Shown: positions 1 to 7,306 of the stretch, in pieces
Layout of the letters: each line of letters starts with the position of its first letter
Position numbering within the stretch: the first letter of the stretch is position 1
NCBI GenBank assembly: GCA_002425245.1
Contig: DILW01000068.1
Span: forward strand, 1-17,230
Direction of reading: 5' to 3'
DNA: 17,230 nucleotides
Source of the DNA: Betaproteobacteria bacterium UBA5582
GTDB taxonomy: Bacteria; Pseudomonadota; Gammaproteobacteria; Burkholderiales; Rhodocyclaceae
Translations under genes and position numbers: made by a program
Notes under the pieces: model-generated
The model's database searches: none
The model's input: the letters and a program-made list of their open reading frames with translations, nothing else
What the model was told of the DNA's origin: nothing

Positions 1-1
1 C

Positions 2-775
2 CTGCAGCGCCCGCTGCTGATCAAGGGCGAGCCGGGCACCGGCAAGACCCTGCTCGCCGAGGAGGTGGCCGGCGCGCTCGGCTTGCCGCTGTTCCAGTGG
101 CACATCAAGTCGACGACCAAGGCGCAGCAGGGCCTCTACGAATACGACGCCGTCTCGCGCCTGCGCGACTCGCAACTGGGCGACCCGCGCGTCGCCGACA
201 TTGCCCACTACATCGTCCCCGGCGTGCTGTGGCAGGCCTTCGAGTGCGCGACGCCGTCGGTGGTGCTGATCGACGAGATCGACAAGGCCGACATCGAATT
301 CCCCAACGACCTGCTGCGCGAACTCGACCGCATGGAGTTCCACTGCTACGAGTTGCAGAAGACGATCCGCGCCCGCCACCGGCCGCTGATCGTCATCACC
401 TCGAACAACGAGAAGGAACTGCCCGACGCCTTCCTGCGCCGCTGCTTCTTCCACTACATCAAGTTCCCCGACCGCGAAACGATGCAGCGCATCGTCGCCG
501 TGCATTTTCCGACCCTCAAGCAGGAACTGCTGCGCGAGGCGCTGGAAGTCTTCTTCGAGCTGCGCGAGGTACCCGGCCTGAAGAAGAAGCCGTCGACCAG
601 CGAACTGATCGACTGGCTCAAGCTGCTCTTGGCCGAGGACATCCCGCCCGAAGCGCTGCGCGCCAAGGACGCGAAGGACGCGATCCCGCCGCTGCACGGC
701 GCGCTGCTGAAGAACGAGCAGGACATCCACCTGTTCGAGCGGCTCGCCTTCATGGCGCGGCGCAAGGCCCCCTGA
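2..775 (+). CDS. MoxR-family AAA+ ATPase (5' end outside window)
   Basis: An open frame runs from the window edge to the TGA at 773-775, so the N-terminus is missing. The Walker A motif GEPGTGKT is encoded at about 26-49, just upstream of an in-frame GTG (65) that should not be taken as the start. Further on are Walker B (VVLIDEIDKAD), a sensor-1 region (ITSNNEKELPDAF) and the arginine-rich LRRCFF segment, followed by a helical lid. MoxR ATPases act as cytoplasmic chaperones that insert cofactors into, or remodel, partner complexes, usually with a VWA protein encoded next door. The next gene, 7 bp downstream, is such a VWA protein, which supports the call and suggests translation from one transcript. 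The substrate cannot be told from the sequence. Confidence 0.9.
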   Translation: MQRPLLIKGEPGTGKTLLAEEVAGALGLPLFQWHIKSTTKAQQGLYEYDAVSRLRDSQLGDPRVADIAHYIVPGVLWQAFECATPSVVLIDEIDKADIEFPNDLLRELDRMEFHCYELQKTIRARHRPLIVITSNNEKELPDAFLRRCFFHYIKFPDRETMQRIVAVHFPTLKQELLREALEVFFELREVPGLKKKPSTSELIDWLKLLLAEDIPPEALRAKDAKDAIPPLHGALLKNEQDIHLFERLAFMARRKAP

Positions 776-782
776 AACCGCG

Positions 783-1967
783 ATGCTGGTCGACTTCTTC
801 CTGCACCTGAAGGCGCGGCAGATTCCGGTGTCGACGCAGGAACTGCTGGCCCTGCTCGAAGCGCTGCAGGCCCGCCTGGTCGGCCCGGACATCGACGACT
901 TCTACCTGCTCGCGCGCACCTTGCTGGTCAAGGACGAGAGCCATTACGACCGCTTCGACCGCGCTTTCGGCGAGTACTTCAAGGGCATCGAGCAACTACC
1001 CGGGCTGGACGCCGAGATTCCCGAAGACTGGCTACGCCTGGCGGCGCGCCGCCACCTCTCGGAAGAAGAACGGAAAAAGCTCGAACAACTGAGCTACGAG
1101 AAGATCTTCGAGCGCCTGCGCGAACGCCTCGCCGAGCAGAAGGAACGCCACGCCGGCGGCAACAAGTGGATCGGCACCGGCGGCACCTCGCCCTTCGGCC
1201 ACGGCGGTTACAACCCGGCCGGCGTACGGATCGGTGGCGACTCGGCCGGCAACCGGACGGCGATCAAGGTCTGGGAACAGCGCGCCTACCGCAACCTCGA
1301 CGATCAGGTCGAACTCGGCACGCGCAACATCAAGGTCGCCCTGCGCCGGCTGCGCCGCTTCGCCCGCCAGGGCGCGGCGAGCGAACTCGACCTCGACGGC
1401 ACCATCGCCGGCACCGCCCGCAACGGCGGCTGGCTCGACCTGCACCTGCGGCCGGAGCGCCACAACGCGGTCAAGGTGCTGCTCTTCCTCGACGTCGGCG
1501 GCTCGATGGACGATCACATTCAGGTCTGCGAGGAACTGTTCTCGGCCGCTCGCGCCGAGTTCAAGCACCTCGAACACTTCTACTTCCACAACTGCGTCTA
1601 CGAGCACGTCTGGCGCGACAACCGGCGCCGCCACGACCAACGCCTGTCCACGCTCGACCTGATCCACACCTACGGCCGCGACTACACGCTGATCTTCGTC
1701 GGCGACGCGACGATGAGCCCCTACGAGGTAGACCACCCGGGCGGCAGCGTCGAACACTGGAACGAGGAAAGCGGCGCCGTCTGGCTGCAGCGCCTGGTCG
1801 CCGCCTGGCCGCGCGTCGCCTGGCTCAACCCGGTGGGCGAGGATTACTGGCAATACACGCCGTCGATCACCGCCATCCGCCGCCAGATCGGCGACGAACG
1901 CATGTTCCCGCTCACCCTCGACGGGCTGGAGCGGGCGATGCGCCGGCTGGCCAGCGCGCGGGGTTAA
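783..1967 (+). CDS. VWA domain-containing protein, CoxE-like, partner of the MoxR ATPase
   Basis: This 394-residue protein starts at ATG 783, seven bases after the ATPase stop. The N-terminal half is helical and charged. The middle (about residues 120-160) is Gly-rich (GGNKWIGTGGTSPFGHGGYN). The C-terminal part is a von Willebrand factor A domain with a MIDAS-like motif at residues 237-243 (DVGGSMD). The canonical DxSxS motif is altered, with Gly in the third position. Further metal-site candidates lie in GDATMSPYE near residue 307. I recall MoxR/VWA pairs of this layout in many betaproteobacteria, and CoxE-type proteins are linked to metal-centre assembly. No signal peptide or membrane segment is seen, so it is probably cytoplasmic. 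Its exact client is unknown. It converges on rnpB, leaving only about a dozen bases between them. Confidence 0.85.
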   Translation: MLVDFFLHLKARQIPVSTQELLALLEALQARLVGPDIDDFYLLARTLLVKDESHYDRFDRAFGEYFKGIEQLPGLDAEIPEDWLRLAARRHLSEEERKKLEQLSYEKIFERLRERLAEQKERHAGGNKWIGTGGTSPFGHGGYNPAGVRIGGDSAGNRTAIKVWEQRAYRNLDDQVELGTRNIKVALRRLRRFARQGAASELDLDGTIAGTARNGGWLDLHLRPERHNAVKVLLFLDVGGSMDDHIQVCEELFSAARAEFKHLEHFYFHNCVYEHVWRDNRRRHDQRLSTLDLIHTYGRDYTLIFVGDATMSPYEVDHPGGSVEHWNEESGAVWLQRLVAAWPRVAWLNPVGEDYWQYTPSITAIRRQIGDERMFPLTLDGLERAMRRLASARG

Positions 1968-1978
1968 AGCAGGAAATC

Positions 1979-2363
1979 AGGTGGAAAGCCGGCCGATAAG
2001 CCGGGTTCTGTTCCCCTCTTGCGAGGTTCGGCAATCATTCCTCTAGGCCTGCCGTCACCGACAGGCTCAAGCAACCTACCCGGAAGCAGCGCGGGCCACG
2101 CCTCAGCTTCCCTATTTGGTCTTGCTCCGGATGGGGTTTACCAAGCCACTGAACGTTACCGTCAGCGCGGTGAGCTCTTACCTCGCCGTTTCACCCTTAC
2201 CTGTGCGTCTTGCGACGCCATCGGCGGTCTGTTCTCTGTTGCACTTTCCGTTGCCTTCGTCTTGCGACTTATAGCACCCAGCCGTTAGCTGGCATCCTGC
2301 CCAATGGAGCCCGGACTTTCCTCCCGACACTTGCGTGTCCAGCGATTGCCTGGCCGACTTTCC
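1979..2363 (-). ncRNA. rnpB: RNase P RNA, class A (M1 RNA)
   Basis: Read on the minus strand, this stretch has the universally conserved blocks of bacterial RNase P RNA. GAGGAAAGUCCGGGCUCC lies at 2323-2306, AGGUAAGGGUGAAA at 2202-2189, GGUAAACCCC at 2142-2133, and ACAGAACCCGGCUUAU at 2011-1996. The ends were set by helix P1: bases 2363-2354 pair with 1992-1983 in ten consecutive pairs with one G-U. This gives about 385 nt, close to the 377 nt of E. coli M1 RNA. It is the catalytic subunit that trims tRNA 5' leaders. A TATAAT hexamer lies 7-8 bases upstream of the inferred 5' end. Exact mature ends are estimates. The short open frames on either strand here are not genes. Confidence 0.97.
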
Positions 2364-2370
2364 GCGGCGG

Positions 2371-2376
2371 ATTATA
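2371..2376 (-). promoter_or_regulatory. rnpB promoter, -10 hexamer TATAAT
   Basis: The minus strand reads TATAAT at 2376-2371, a perfect sigma-70 -10 element. It is spaced correctly for a start near 2363, where RNase P helix P1 begins. No strong -35 is visible at 16-18 bp; the bases there read roughly GTATTG and lie at the tpm stop codon. A strong stable-RNA promoter is expected here, so the weak -35 is slightly surprising. Confidence 0.65.
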
Positions 2377-2391
2377 CGCGCCGCCGGGCAC

Positions 2392-3057
2392 TCAATACGG
2401 CAACAGGCGATAAAGACGCAATTCGATGCACTGCGGCGGGTTGCCGTCGGCCTCGCGCCGGGTTTCCAGGCGGCGCTCCGAATGCGCCAGGTCGATGGCG
2501 AAGCGGGCCTTGTACAAATGGGTGATCTCGCTGGAAATTTCGGGAAAGCGGTCGTCGGTTTCGCCCTCTTCCGGGTCTTCTGCGGTCAACAGGAAAACCG
2601 GGCAATTTTCCGGCGTCAGCCGGCGCAGGTGTTCGACATAGCCACTGCGCGCGCTTTCCGGCAGCGCAGTCAGCGCGGCACGGTCGTAAACGGCGGCAAT
2701 CGGGCCAAGATGCTCCGGCCTCAACGCAAAAAAATCGCCGCAGTAGATGCGAATGGCGCCGTGCTGCCACAAGGTCAGCGCCCCCTGCTTGCTCCGTCTG
2801 GGCTGCACACGCTGCAGACGAAAGAAATCGCGGACAGCAACCGGGCTGAGTTCGCAACCGATCACCTGGTGCCCCTGCTCGGCCAGCCACACCAGATCGA
2901 GGCTACGCCCGCACAGTGGCACGAAAACCGTGCTCCCCGCCGGCAGACCGAGGCTGGACCAGTAATGCGCAAGCAGCGGATTGACTTCCGCCTGATGGAA
3001 GGCCATCCGGCCGTCGCGCCAGGATTGTTGCCAGAGTTCGTTGTCGGGGCTGCTCAT
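2392..3057 (-). CDS. tpm: Thiopurine S-methyltransferase
   Basis: The 221-residue product matches bacterial TPMT in length (about 218 aa) and motifs. These are the N-terminal WQQSWRDGRMAFHQAEVNPLL segment (residues 9-29), the SAM-binding loop VPLCGRSLDLVWLAEQGH (46-63) with the acidic end GCELSP, and the later AVYDRAALTALP and VFLLTAEDP segments. TPMTs transfer methyl from S-adenosylmethionine to aromatic or heterocyclic thiols; in Pseudomonas relatives they also methylate selenium and tellurium species. The start is the ATG at 3057 because the family alignment begins there; the frame is open 32 codons further upstream, but that part looks like non-coding Arg/Gly/Ser sequence. No clear Shine-Dalgarno precedes the ATG. 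The gene ends 29 bases before the rnpB 5' end, on the same strand. Confidence 0.92.
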   Translation of the reverse strand: MSSPDNELWQQSWRDGRMAFHQAEVNPLLAHYWSSLGLPAGSTVFVPLCGRSLDLVWLAEQGHQVIGCELSPVAVRDFFRLQRVQPRRSKQGALTLWQHGAIRIYCGDFFALRPEHLGPIAAVYDRAALTALPESARSGYVEHLRRLTPENCPVFLLTAEDPEEGETDDRFPEISSEITHLYKARFAIDLAHSERRLETRREADGNPPQCIELRLYRLLPY

Positions 3058-3118
3058 GGCGGGTCCAGGGCGGGAAAGCTCGAGCCTAACACCGAATCGC
3101 CCGCCACCCCGGCAGGAA

Positions 3119-3601
3119 TCAAACGAAATCGACCGGCAGCGCAGTCCGGTCAACCACCTTGCGCAGCACGAAACTGGTATGCACGCCGGTCACACCCTGG
3201 ATGCGGGTGATCTTGTTGAGCAGCAGGTCCTGATAGGCGTCCATGTCGCGGACGACGACCTTGAGCTGGTAGTCCGACTGCTGGCCGGTGATCAGCAGGC
3301 ATTCGAGCACTTCCGGGATTTCGCTGATCGTCGCTTCGAGGTTGGCGAAGCGCTCCGGCGTGTGCTGGTCCATCGAGATTCCGATCAGCGCCATCAGCGT
3401 CAGGCCGAGCTTCTTCGCATCGAGCAGGGCGCGGTAGCCGGCGATCAAGCCGGCCTCCTCCAGCGTTCGCACCCGGCGCAGGCAGGGCGACGGCGACAGG
3501 CCGATGCGGTCGGCCAGTTCCTGGTTGCTGATTCGCCCATCCTGCTGCAGGACAGCGAGAATTTGCCGGTCGTAACGATCTATCGTCAATTGATTGCCCA
3601 T
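3119..3601 (-). CDS. Lrp/AsnC-family transcriptional regulator
   Basis: The 160-residue product starts at ATG 3601 (GGAAAA lies just upstream) and reads MGNQLTIDRYDRQIL, a typical Lrp N-terminus. A winged-helix DNA-binding domain follows (about residues 8-55, recognition region NQELADRIGLSPSPCLRRV). The C-terminal effector-sensing RAM domain spans about residues 65-145 and includes the VLECLLITGQQSDYQLKVVV strand pattern. The frame is open far upstream, antisense to leuA, but that extension is an artefact of GC-rich antisense reading. Lrp/AsnC proteins form octamers or dimers that sense amino acids. This one is divergent from leuA across 120 bp, so control of leucine synthesis or autoregulation is a reasonable inference. 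The effector is unknown. Confidence 0.92.
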   Translation of the reverse strand: MGNQLTIDRYDRQILAVLQQDGRISNQELADRIGLSPSPCLRRVRTLEEAGLIAGYRALLDAKKLGLTLMALIGISMDQHTPERFANLEATISEIPEVLECLLITGQQSDYQLKVVVRDMDAYQDLLLNKITRIQGVTGVHTSFVLRKVVDRTALPVDFV

Positions 3602-3678
3602 TGTTTTTCCAGAACGCAATTTTCTGCCAATTTGAATGGAAATCATGCCACAAAACGCAAGCACCTGCCGAGCGCTTT

Positions 3679-3688
3679 TGCTTAATAT
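3679..3688 (+). promoter_or_regulatory. Candidate leuA promoter (extended -10) in the lrp-leuA divergent gap
   Basis: The 120-bp gap between the two divergent starts is more AT-rich than its surroundings. It contains TGCTTAATAT at 3679-3688, which fits an extended -10 (TG-N-TTAATA) about 33 bases before the leuA start codon. No good -35 is seen at the expected distance. The same gap must hold the Lrp-family gene's promoter and would be the natural binding site for that regulator, but I could not define a palindrome with confidence. Confidence 0.3.
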
Positions 3689-3721
3689 TTCGCCATCGCA
3701 ACAGTTTCCCGGAGCCGTCCC

Positions 3722-5404
3722 ATGTCGCAGCAGAAATCGTCCAAATACGTCGCCTTCCCGCCGGTCGGCCTTACCGACCGCCAATGGCCGAACCGCGTCA
3801 TCGACCAGGCGCCGATCTGGATGAGCACCGACCTGCGCGACGGCAACCAGGCCTTGTTCGAGCCGATGAACGCCGACAAGAAGATGCAGATGTTCAAGAC
3901 GCTCTGCCAGATCGGCTTCAAGCAGATCGAGATCGCCTTCCCGTCGGCCTCGGAAACCGAATTCGGCTTCGTCCGTCGCCTCATCGAGGAAAAGCACATC
4001 CCCGACGACGTCACCATCGAAGTCCTCACCCAGGCGCGCGAGCACCTCATCCGCCGCACCTTCGAATCCTTGAAGGGCGCGAAACAAGCCATCGTCCATG
4101 TCTACAACGCCACCTGCCCGAGCTTCCGCGACTTCGTCTTCGGCATGAGCAAGGCCGAAGTGGTGAACATGGCGGTCGAGGCGGTGAAATTGATCAAGTC
4201 GCTCGCCGCTGAAATGCCGGAAACGAAGATCACCCTCGAATACAGCCCGGAATTGTTCACCGCCACCGAACTCGACTTCGCCAAGGAAGTCTGCGACGCG
4301 GTCACCGCCGCCTGGGGTGCGACGCCGGACAACAAGGTCATCCTCAACTTGCCGACCACGGTCGAGATTGCCACGCCGAACATCTACGCCGACCAGATCG
4401 AATGGATGCACCGCCACCTCGAACGCCGCGACAGCGTGATCATCAGCCTCCACCCGCACAACGACCGCGGCACCGCCGTCGCCGCCGCCGAATTGGGGCT
4501 CATGGCCGGCGCCGACCGCGTCGAAGGCTGCCTCTTCGGCAACGGCGAGCGCACCGGCAACGTCGATCTCGTCACCCTCGCGCTCAACATGCACACCCAG
4601 GGCGTCGATCCGCAGCTCGACTTCTCCGACATCAACGCCGTCGCCCGCACTTTCGAACACTGCACCCAGCTCCCGATCCACCCACGCCACCCATACGTCG
4701 GGGATCTCGTTTTCACGGCCTTCTCCGGCTCCCACCAGGACGCCATCAAGAAGGGGTTTGCCGCTCAAAAGGCGGACGAGACTTGGTCAGTGCCCTACCT
4801 CCCGATCGACCCGGCCGACGTCGGCCGCTCCTACGATTCGGTGATCCGCGTCAACAGCCAGTCGGGCAAGGGCGGCATCGCCTACCTGATGGAGACCGAG
4901 CACGGCATCGTCATGCCGCGCCGGCTCCAGGTCGAGTTCTCCGGCGTCGTCCAGCGCCACACCGACACCCACGGTGGCGAGGTCAGCGCCGACGACATCT
5001 GGAATCTCTTCGCCCGTACCTACCTCGACGCCGGCGACTGCATCCGCTACCGCGAGCACCATCTGTTCGAGCACGGCCAGCAGCAGGGCATCCGCCTCAC
5101 CGTCGACATCGGCGGCACCACGCACGTGCTCAGCGGCGAGGGCAACGGTCCGATCAACGCCGCCATGCACGCCCTGCAGCGCGCCGGCATCCACGCCCAG
5201 GTGCGCAGCTACGAGGAGCGCTCGATGGTGCCGATGGGCGAGGACGGCAACGCCCGCGCCTGTGCCTTCATCGAAATGGCCGCCAGCGGCCGCGGCGAAT
5301 GCTACGGCGCCGGCATCGACGGCAACATCGTCACCGCCTCGATCAAGGCGCTGATCAGCGGCATCAACCGGCTCGGCGTCAGCGCCATCGACGCCGCCGC
5401 CTGA
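3722..5404 (+). CDS. leuA: 2-isopropylmalate synthase (long form)
   Basis: LeuA condenses acetyl-CoA with 2-oxoisovalerate, the first committed step of leucine synthesis. The 560-residue product starts at ATG 3722 with GGAG at 3711-3714. It has the PIWMSTDLRDGNQ signature (residues 31-43) with the metal-binding Asp, the second metal motif HPHND (244-248), and GNGERTGNVDLVTL after it. The C-terminal LeuA regulatory domain carries the GEGNGPINAAMHAL and RACAFIEM segments, so leucine feedback inhibition is likely. This is the long type seen in Pseudomonas and actinobacteria (about 550-640 aa), beginning with a short N-terminal KYVAFPPVGL segment. It sits opposite an Lrp-type regulator and ends in a strong hairpin, so it is probably monocistronic. 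Confidence 0.97.
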   Translation: MSQQKSSKYVAFPPVGLTDRQWPNRVIDQAPIWMSTDLRDGNQALFEPMNADKKMQMFKTLCQIGFKQIEIAFPSASETEFGFVRRLIEEKHIPDDVTIEVLTQAREHLIRRTFESLKGAKQAIVHVYNATCPSFRDFVFGMSKAEVVNMAVEAVKLIKSLAAEMPETKITLEYSPELFTATELDFAKEVCDAVTAAWGATPDNKVILNLPTTVEIATPNIYADQIEWMHRHLERRDSVIISLHPHNDRGTAVAAAELGLMAGADRVEGCLFGNGERTGNVDLVTLALNMHTQGVDPQLDFSDINAVARTFEHCTQLPIHPRHPYVGDLVFTAFSGSHQDAIKKGFAAQKADETWSVPYLPIDPADVGRSYDSVIRVNSQSGKGGIAYLMETEHGIVMPRRLQVEFSGVVQRHTDTHGGEVSADDIWNLFARTYLDAGDCIRYREHHLFEHGQQQGIRLTVDIGGTTHVLSGEGNGPINAAMHALQRAGIHAQVRSYEERSMVPMGEDGNARACAFIEMAASGRGECYGAGIDGNIVTASIKALISGINRLGVSAIDAAA

Positions 5405-5410
5405 AGCCCG

Positions 5411-5457
5411 CAGGTGCTTGCCGCGCACTCGGCAAGCACCTGAATTTCCGGGTTTTT
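5411..5457 (+). terminator. Hairpin after leuA, probable transcription terminator
   Basis: Six bases after the leuA stop codon, 5411-5423 and 5430-5442 form a perfect 13-bp inverted repeat (CAGGTGCTTGCCG and its complement) with a 6-nt loop. A TTTTT run comes only at 5453-5457, ten bases after the stem. The stem is strong, but the delayed T-run makes this a less than ideal intrinsic terminator. Confidence 0.55.
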
Positions 5458-5458
5458 C

Positions 5459-5487
5459 TTGCCAGACGCCAGCCCGGAGCGTAAGAT
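5459..5487 (+). promoter_or_regulatory. Candidate sigma-70 promoter upstream of the transglutaminase-like gene
   Basis: TTGCCA (5459-5464) and TAAGAT (5482-5487) are separated by exactly 17 bp, a fair sigma-70 match. They follow the leuA hairpin and face the transglutaminase-like gene. The implied leader would be nearly 190 bases. The rest of the gap, 5488-5679, is C-rich; I see no convincing gene or RNA element in it. Confidence 0.35.
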
Positions 5488-5679
5488 GCAGCCTCTTGCC
5501 GACGCCTGACAGCGTCGCCGTCATCGTTCTGCAGCGCCAGATGCCGTCCCCCGTGCCGCCCTCACCACCGAGACCGCGGCAAGCCGAACCGCAAATTTCT
5601 CCGTCGCATAGCGCCGTCCCACCGCCCGTTCCCGTAGCCTGATCCGGCTGCTGCGACGCGCCGCACACTATGGAATTGC

Positions 5680-6579
5680 ATGGTTCGCATACAGTTTGCG
5701 ATCGACCTCAACTACGCACTGAACCTCCCCGGCGCCGATTTCGTCTTCAACATCCACGCCGCCCAGACCGCCAGTCAGCGCATCGTCAGCGAAAGCCTGC
5801 AGATCAATCCGCAGCTTGTGCCGGCGATCCAGACCGAGCCGCAGACCGGCGCGCGTTTCCTGCGCCTCAACGTCGCCACTGGCCCGCTCCATGTCGCCTA
5901 CCGGGCGCTCCTCGACATTGACCAGTACATCGGCAACCCCGACCAGATCCCGGAAACCCCGGTCAATCGGCTACCCCTGTCGGCCCTGACCTACATCTAC
6001 CCCAGCCGCTATTGCCAGTCGGATCGACTGGCAACGCTGGCCATGACCGAATTCGGCCACCTGCCCAAGGGTTATCGCCGGGTCGAGGCCATCTGCAACT
6101 GGGTCAACCGCCATGTCGCCTTCCGCTCGGCCACCACCAGTTCGACCACCTCGGCGGTGGACACCATCGCCGACCGGGTCGGCGTCTGTCGCGACTTCGC
6201 CCACCTGATGATCGCCATCTGCCGCGCGCTGAGCATCCCGGCACGTTTCACCACCGGCATCGACTACGGCGCCGACCCGGCGCTGGGCCCCACCGATTTC
6301 CACGCCTATGTCGAGGTCTTCCTCGACGGCCGCTGGTACATCTTCGACCCGTCCGGAACCGCGATCCCGATGGGCTTCGTCCGCATCGGCACCGGCCGCG
6401 ACGCTGCCGACGTTTCCTACGCAACGATTTTCGGCAGCGTCAGCTCGCCACCGCCGCTGATCTCGATCAGCGCCCTCACCGAACCCGGGCAGACGTGGGA
6501 ATTGCCGCGCCGCCGCCCGGAAGCCCTGTCTACCGATGCCACGCTGGACAGGCCGGCAAATACCCCGATCAATCACTGA
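5680..6579 (+). CDS. Transglutaminase-like (cysteine protease fold) protein
   Basis: This 299-residue protein has the three catalytic residues of the transglutaminase-like core: Cys170 in GVCRDFAHL, His208 in DFHAYVEVFL and Asp223 in YIFDPSG. The N-terminal 120 residues are beta-rich and resemble the N-terminal domain common in bacterial transglutaminase-like proteins. There is no signal peptide, so it is probably cytoplasmic. Bacterial members are often amidases or proteases, not cross-linkers, and the substrate cannot be told. The start is ATG 5680; a weak GGAA precedes it. The gene ends 13 bases before infA and probably shares its transcript. The last 40 residues (WELPRRRPEALST onward) look disordered. 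Confidence 0.85.
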   Translation: MVRIQFAIDLNYALNLPGADFVFNIHAAQTASQRIVSESLQINPQLVPAIQTEPQTGARFLRLNVATGPLHVAYRALLDIDQYIGNPDQIPETPVNRLPLSALTYIYPSRYCQSDRLATLAMTEFGHLPKGYRRVEAICNWVNRHVAFRSATTSSTTSAVDTIADRVGVCRDFAHLMIAICRALSIPARFTTGIDYGADPALGPTDFHAYVEVFLDGRWYIFDPSGTAIPMGFVRIGTGRDAADVSYATIFGSVSSPPPLISISALTEPGQTWELPRRRPEALSTDATLDRPANTPINH

Positions 6580-6584
6580 AGGAG
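6579..6584 (+). promoter_or_regulatory. Shine-Dalgarno AAGGAG fixing the TTG start of IF-1
   Basis: AAGGAG overlaps the transglutaminase-like gene's stop codon and lies 8 bases before TTG 6593. This spacing, with the family N-terminus MAKEE, decides the non-ATG start. Confidence 0.8.
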
Positions 6585-6592
6585 CACCGCAC

Positions 6593-6859
6593 TTGGCCAA
6601 GGAAGAACTACTCGAAATGATGGGCGTCGTCGAAGATGTCCTGCCCGACGGACGCTTCCGCGTCACGCTGGAAAACGGTCACCAGATGGTCGCCTATACC
6701 GCCGGCAAGATGAAGAAGCACCACATCCGCATCCTGCTCGGCGACAAGGTCAGTCTGGAGCTTTCACCCTACGACCTGACCAAGGGCCGGATCACCTTCC
6801 GCCACCTGGAAACCCGTAGCGGCAGCAGCGCCCCGCCGCCGCCCCGCCGCCGGCACTGA
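6593..6859 (+). CDS. infA: Translation initiation factor IF-1 (probably the second copy)
   Basis: IF-1 binds the 30S A site during initiation. The 88-residue product is a single S1/OB-fold domain with classic landmarks: MAKEELLEMMGVVEDVLPDG (residues 1-20), RVTLENGH, GKMKKHHIRILLGDKV and SPYDLTKGRITFRH. The last 16 residues (Ser/Pro/Arg/His-rich) extend beyond the usual 71-72 residues. The start is TTG 6593, because the family N-terminus begins exactly there and AAGGAG is well placed; the first ATG (Met9) would remove the first strand. Betaproteobacteria commonly carry two infA genes, one in the ribosomal-protein cluster and another elsewhere with a C-terminal tail. From context this is probably the latter. 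It is co-directional with the transglutaminase-like gene. Confidence 0.93.
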   Translation: MAKEELLEMMGVVEDVLPDGRFRVTLENGHQMVAYTAGKMKKHHIRILLGDKVSLELSPYDLTKGRITFRHLETRSGSSAPPPPRRRH

Positions 6860-6866
6860 CGCCGGC
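6849..6866 (+). terminator. Short hairpin between convergent infA and the lipoprotein gene
   Basis: GCCGGC at 6849-6854 and 6861-6866 can form a 6-bp stem with a 6-nt loop containing the infA stop codon, followed by TTATT. The two convergent genes are only 7 bases apart, so a shared terminator is plausible. The stem is short and GCCGGC is common in GC-rich DNA, so the call is weak. Confidence 0.3.
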
Positions 6867-7295
6867 TTATTCCTCGCTGCCGGCCGCTTCGGCCGCAAAG
6901 ACGAGTTCGCCGTTGCGCACGCGGAAGACGCCGCGCAATTCGCCCATGCCGCCCTCCGGCTCCTCGTCCATGCGGGCCCAGGCCACACAGGTCTGGGTCT
7001 CGGTTGCGTACATGCGCTTGCCGACCTTGACGATGTAAGCCCCGGACGGCACCTGCCAGATTTCCACGCGCGTGCTCTCGGTCCCCGGGCCCAGGGGGTG
7101 CTTGCGCAGGCAGGCCGGCATGCGCGAGACGACCAGCGACAGATTCACCTTCTTGTCCCAGAACAGCGGCTGCTCGCGAACCAGCGCCAGGTAATGCTCA
7201 CGCGTGCCGTCGATATCCATCGCCGCGCGGTCATCCACACAGGCAGTCAGCAGTGGAATGGCCAGCAACGGGGTGAGCAGGGCACGCAGACGCAT
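6867..7295 (-). CDS. Small lipoprotein of unknown function
   Basis: The 142-residue product begins with a signal peptide: MRLR, then a hydrophobic stretch, then the lipobox LTAC with Cys19 as the lipidated residue. The residue after Cys is Val, not Asp, which predicts sorting to the outer membrane by the Lol rules. The mature part is soluble, with two Cys (in PACLRKHP and TQTCVAW) that could form a disulfide. I do not recognise the family. The start ATG 7295 has AGGA nine bases upstream. It lies 11 bases after pyrC on the same strand, so the two are probably cotranscribed; a functional link is not implied. Confidence 0.82.
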   Translation of the reverse strand: MRLRALLTPLLAIPLLTACVDDRAAMDIDGTREHYLALVREQPLFWDKKVNLSLVVSRMPACLRKHPLGPGTESTRVEIWQVPSGAYIVKVGKRMYATETQTCVAWARMDEEPEGGMGELRGVFRVRNGELVFAAEAAGSEE

Positions 7296-7306
7296 GATCT
7301 TTATCC

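Noticed and set aside
1032..1853. 273-codon minus-strand frame opposite the VWA gene
   Set aside because: Low-complexity Ala/Val/Glu composition with no recognisable domain; the plus-strand frame has a VWA domain and is coupled to the ATPase.
2019..2288. Short plus-strand open frames across 2019-2413
   Set aside because: They lie within RNase P RNA, whose conserved blocks and P1 helix explain the sequence.
3602..4768. N-terminal extension of the Lrp-type frame antisense to leuA
   Set aside because: The Lrp family begins at ATG 3601; the extension is low-complexity Val/Gly/Glu sequence opposite the catalytic part of leuA.
5418..5642. Pro-rich 74-codon plus-strand frame between leuA and the transglutaminase-like gene
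   Set aside because: It starts inside the terminator hairpin stem, has no ribosome binding site and has no family resemblance; the composition reflects C-rich DNA.
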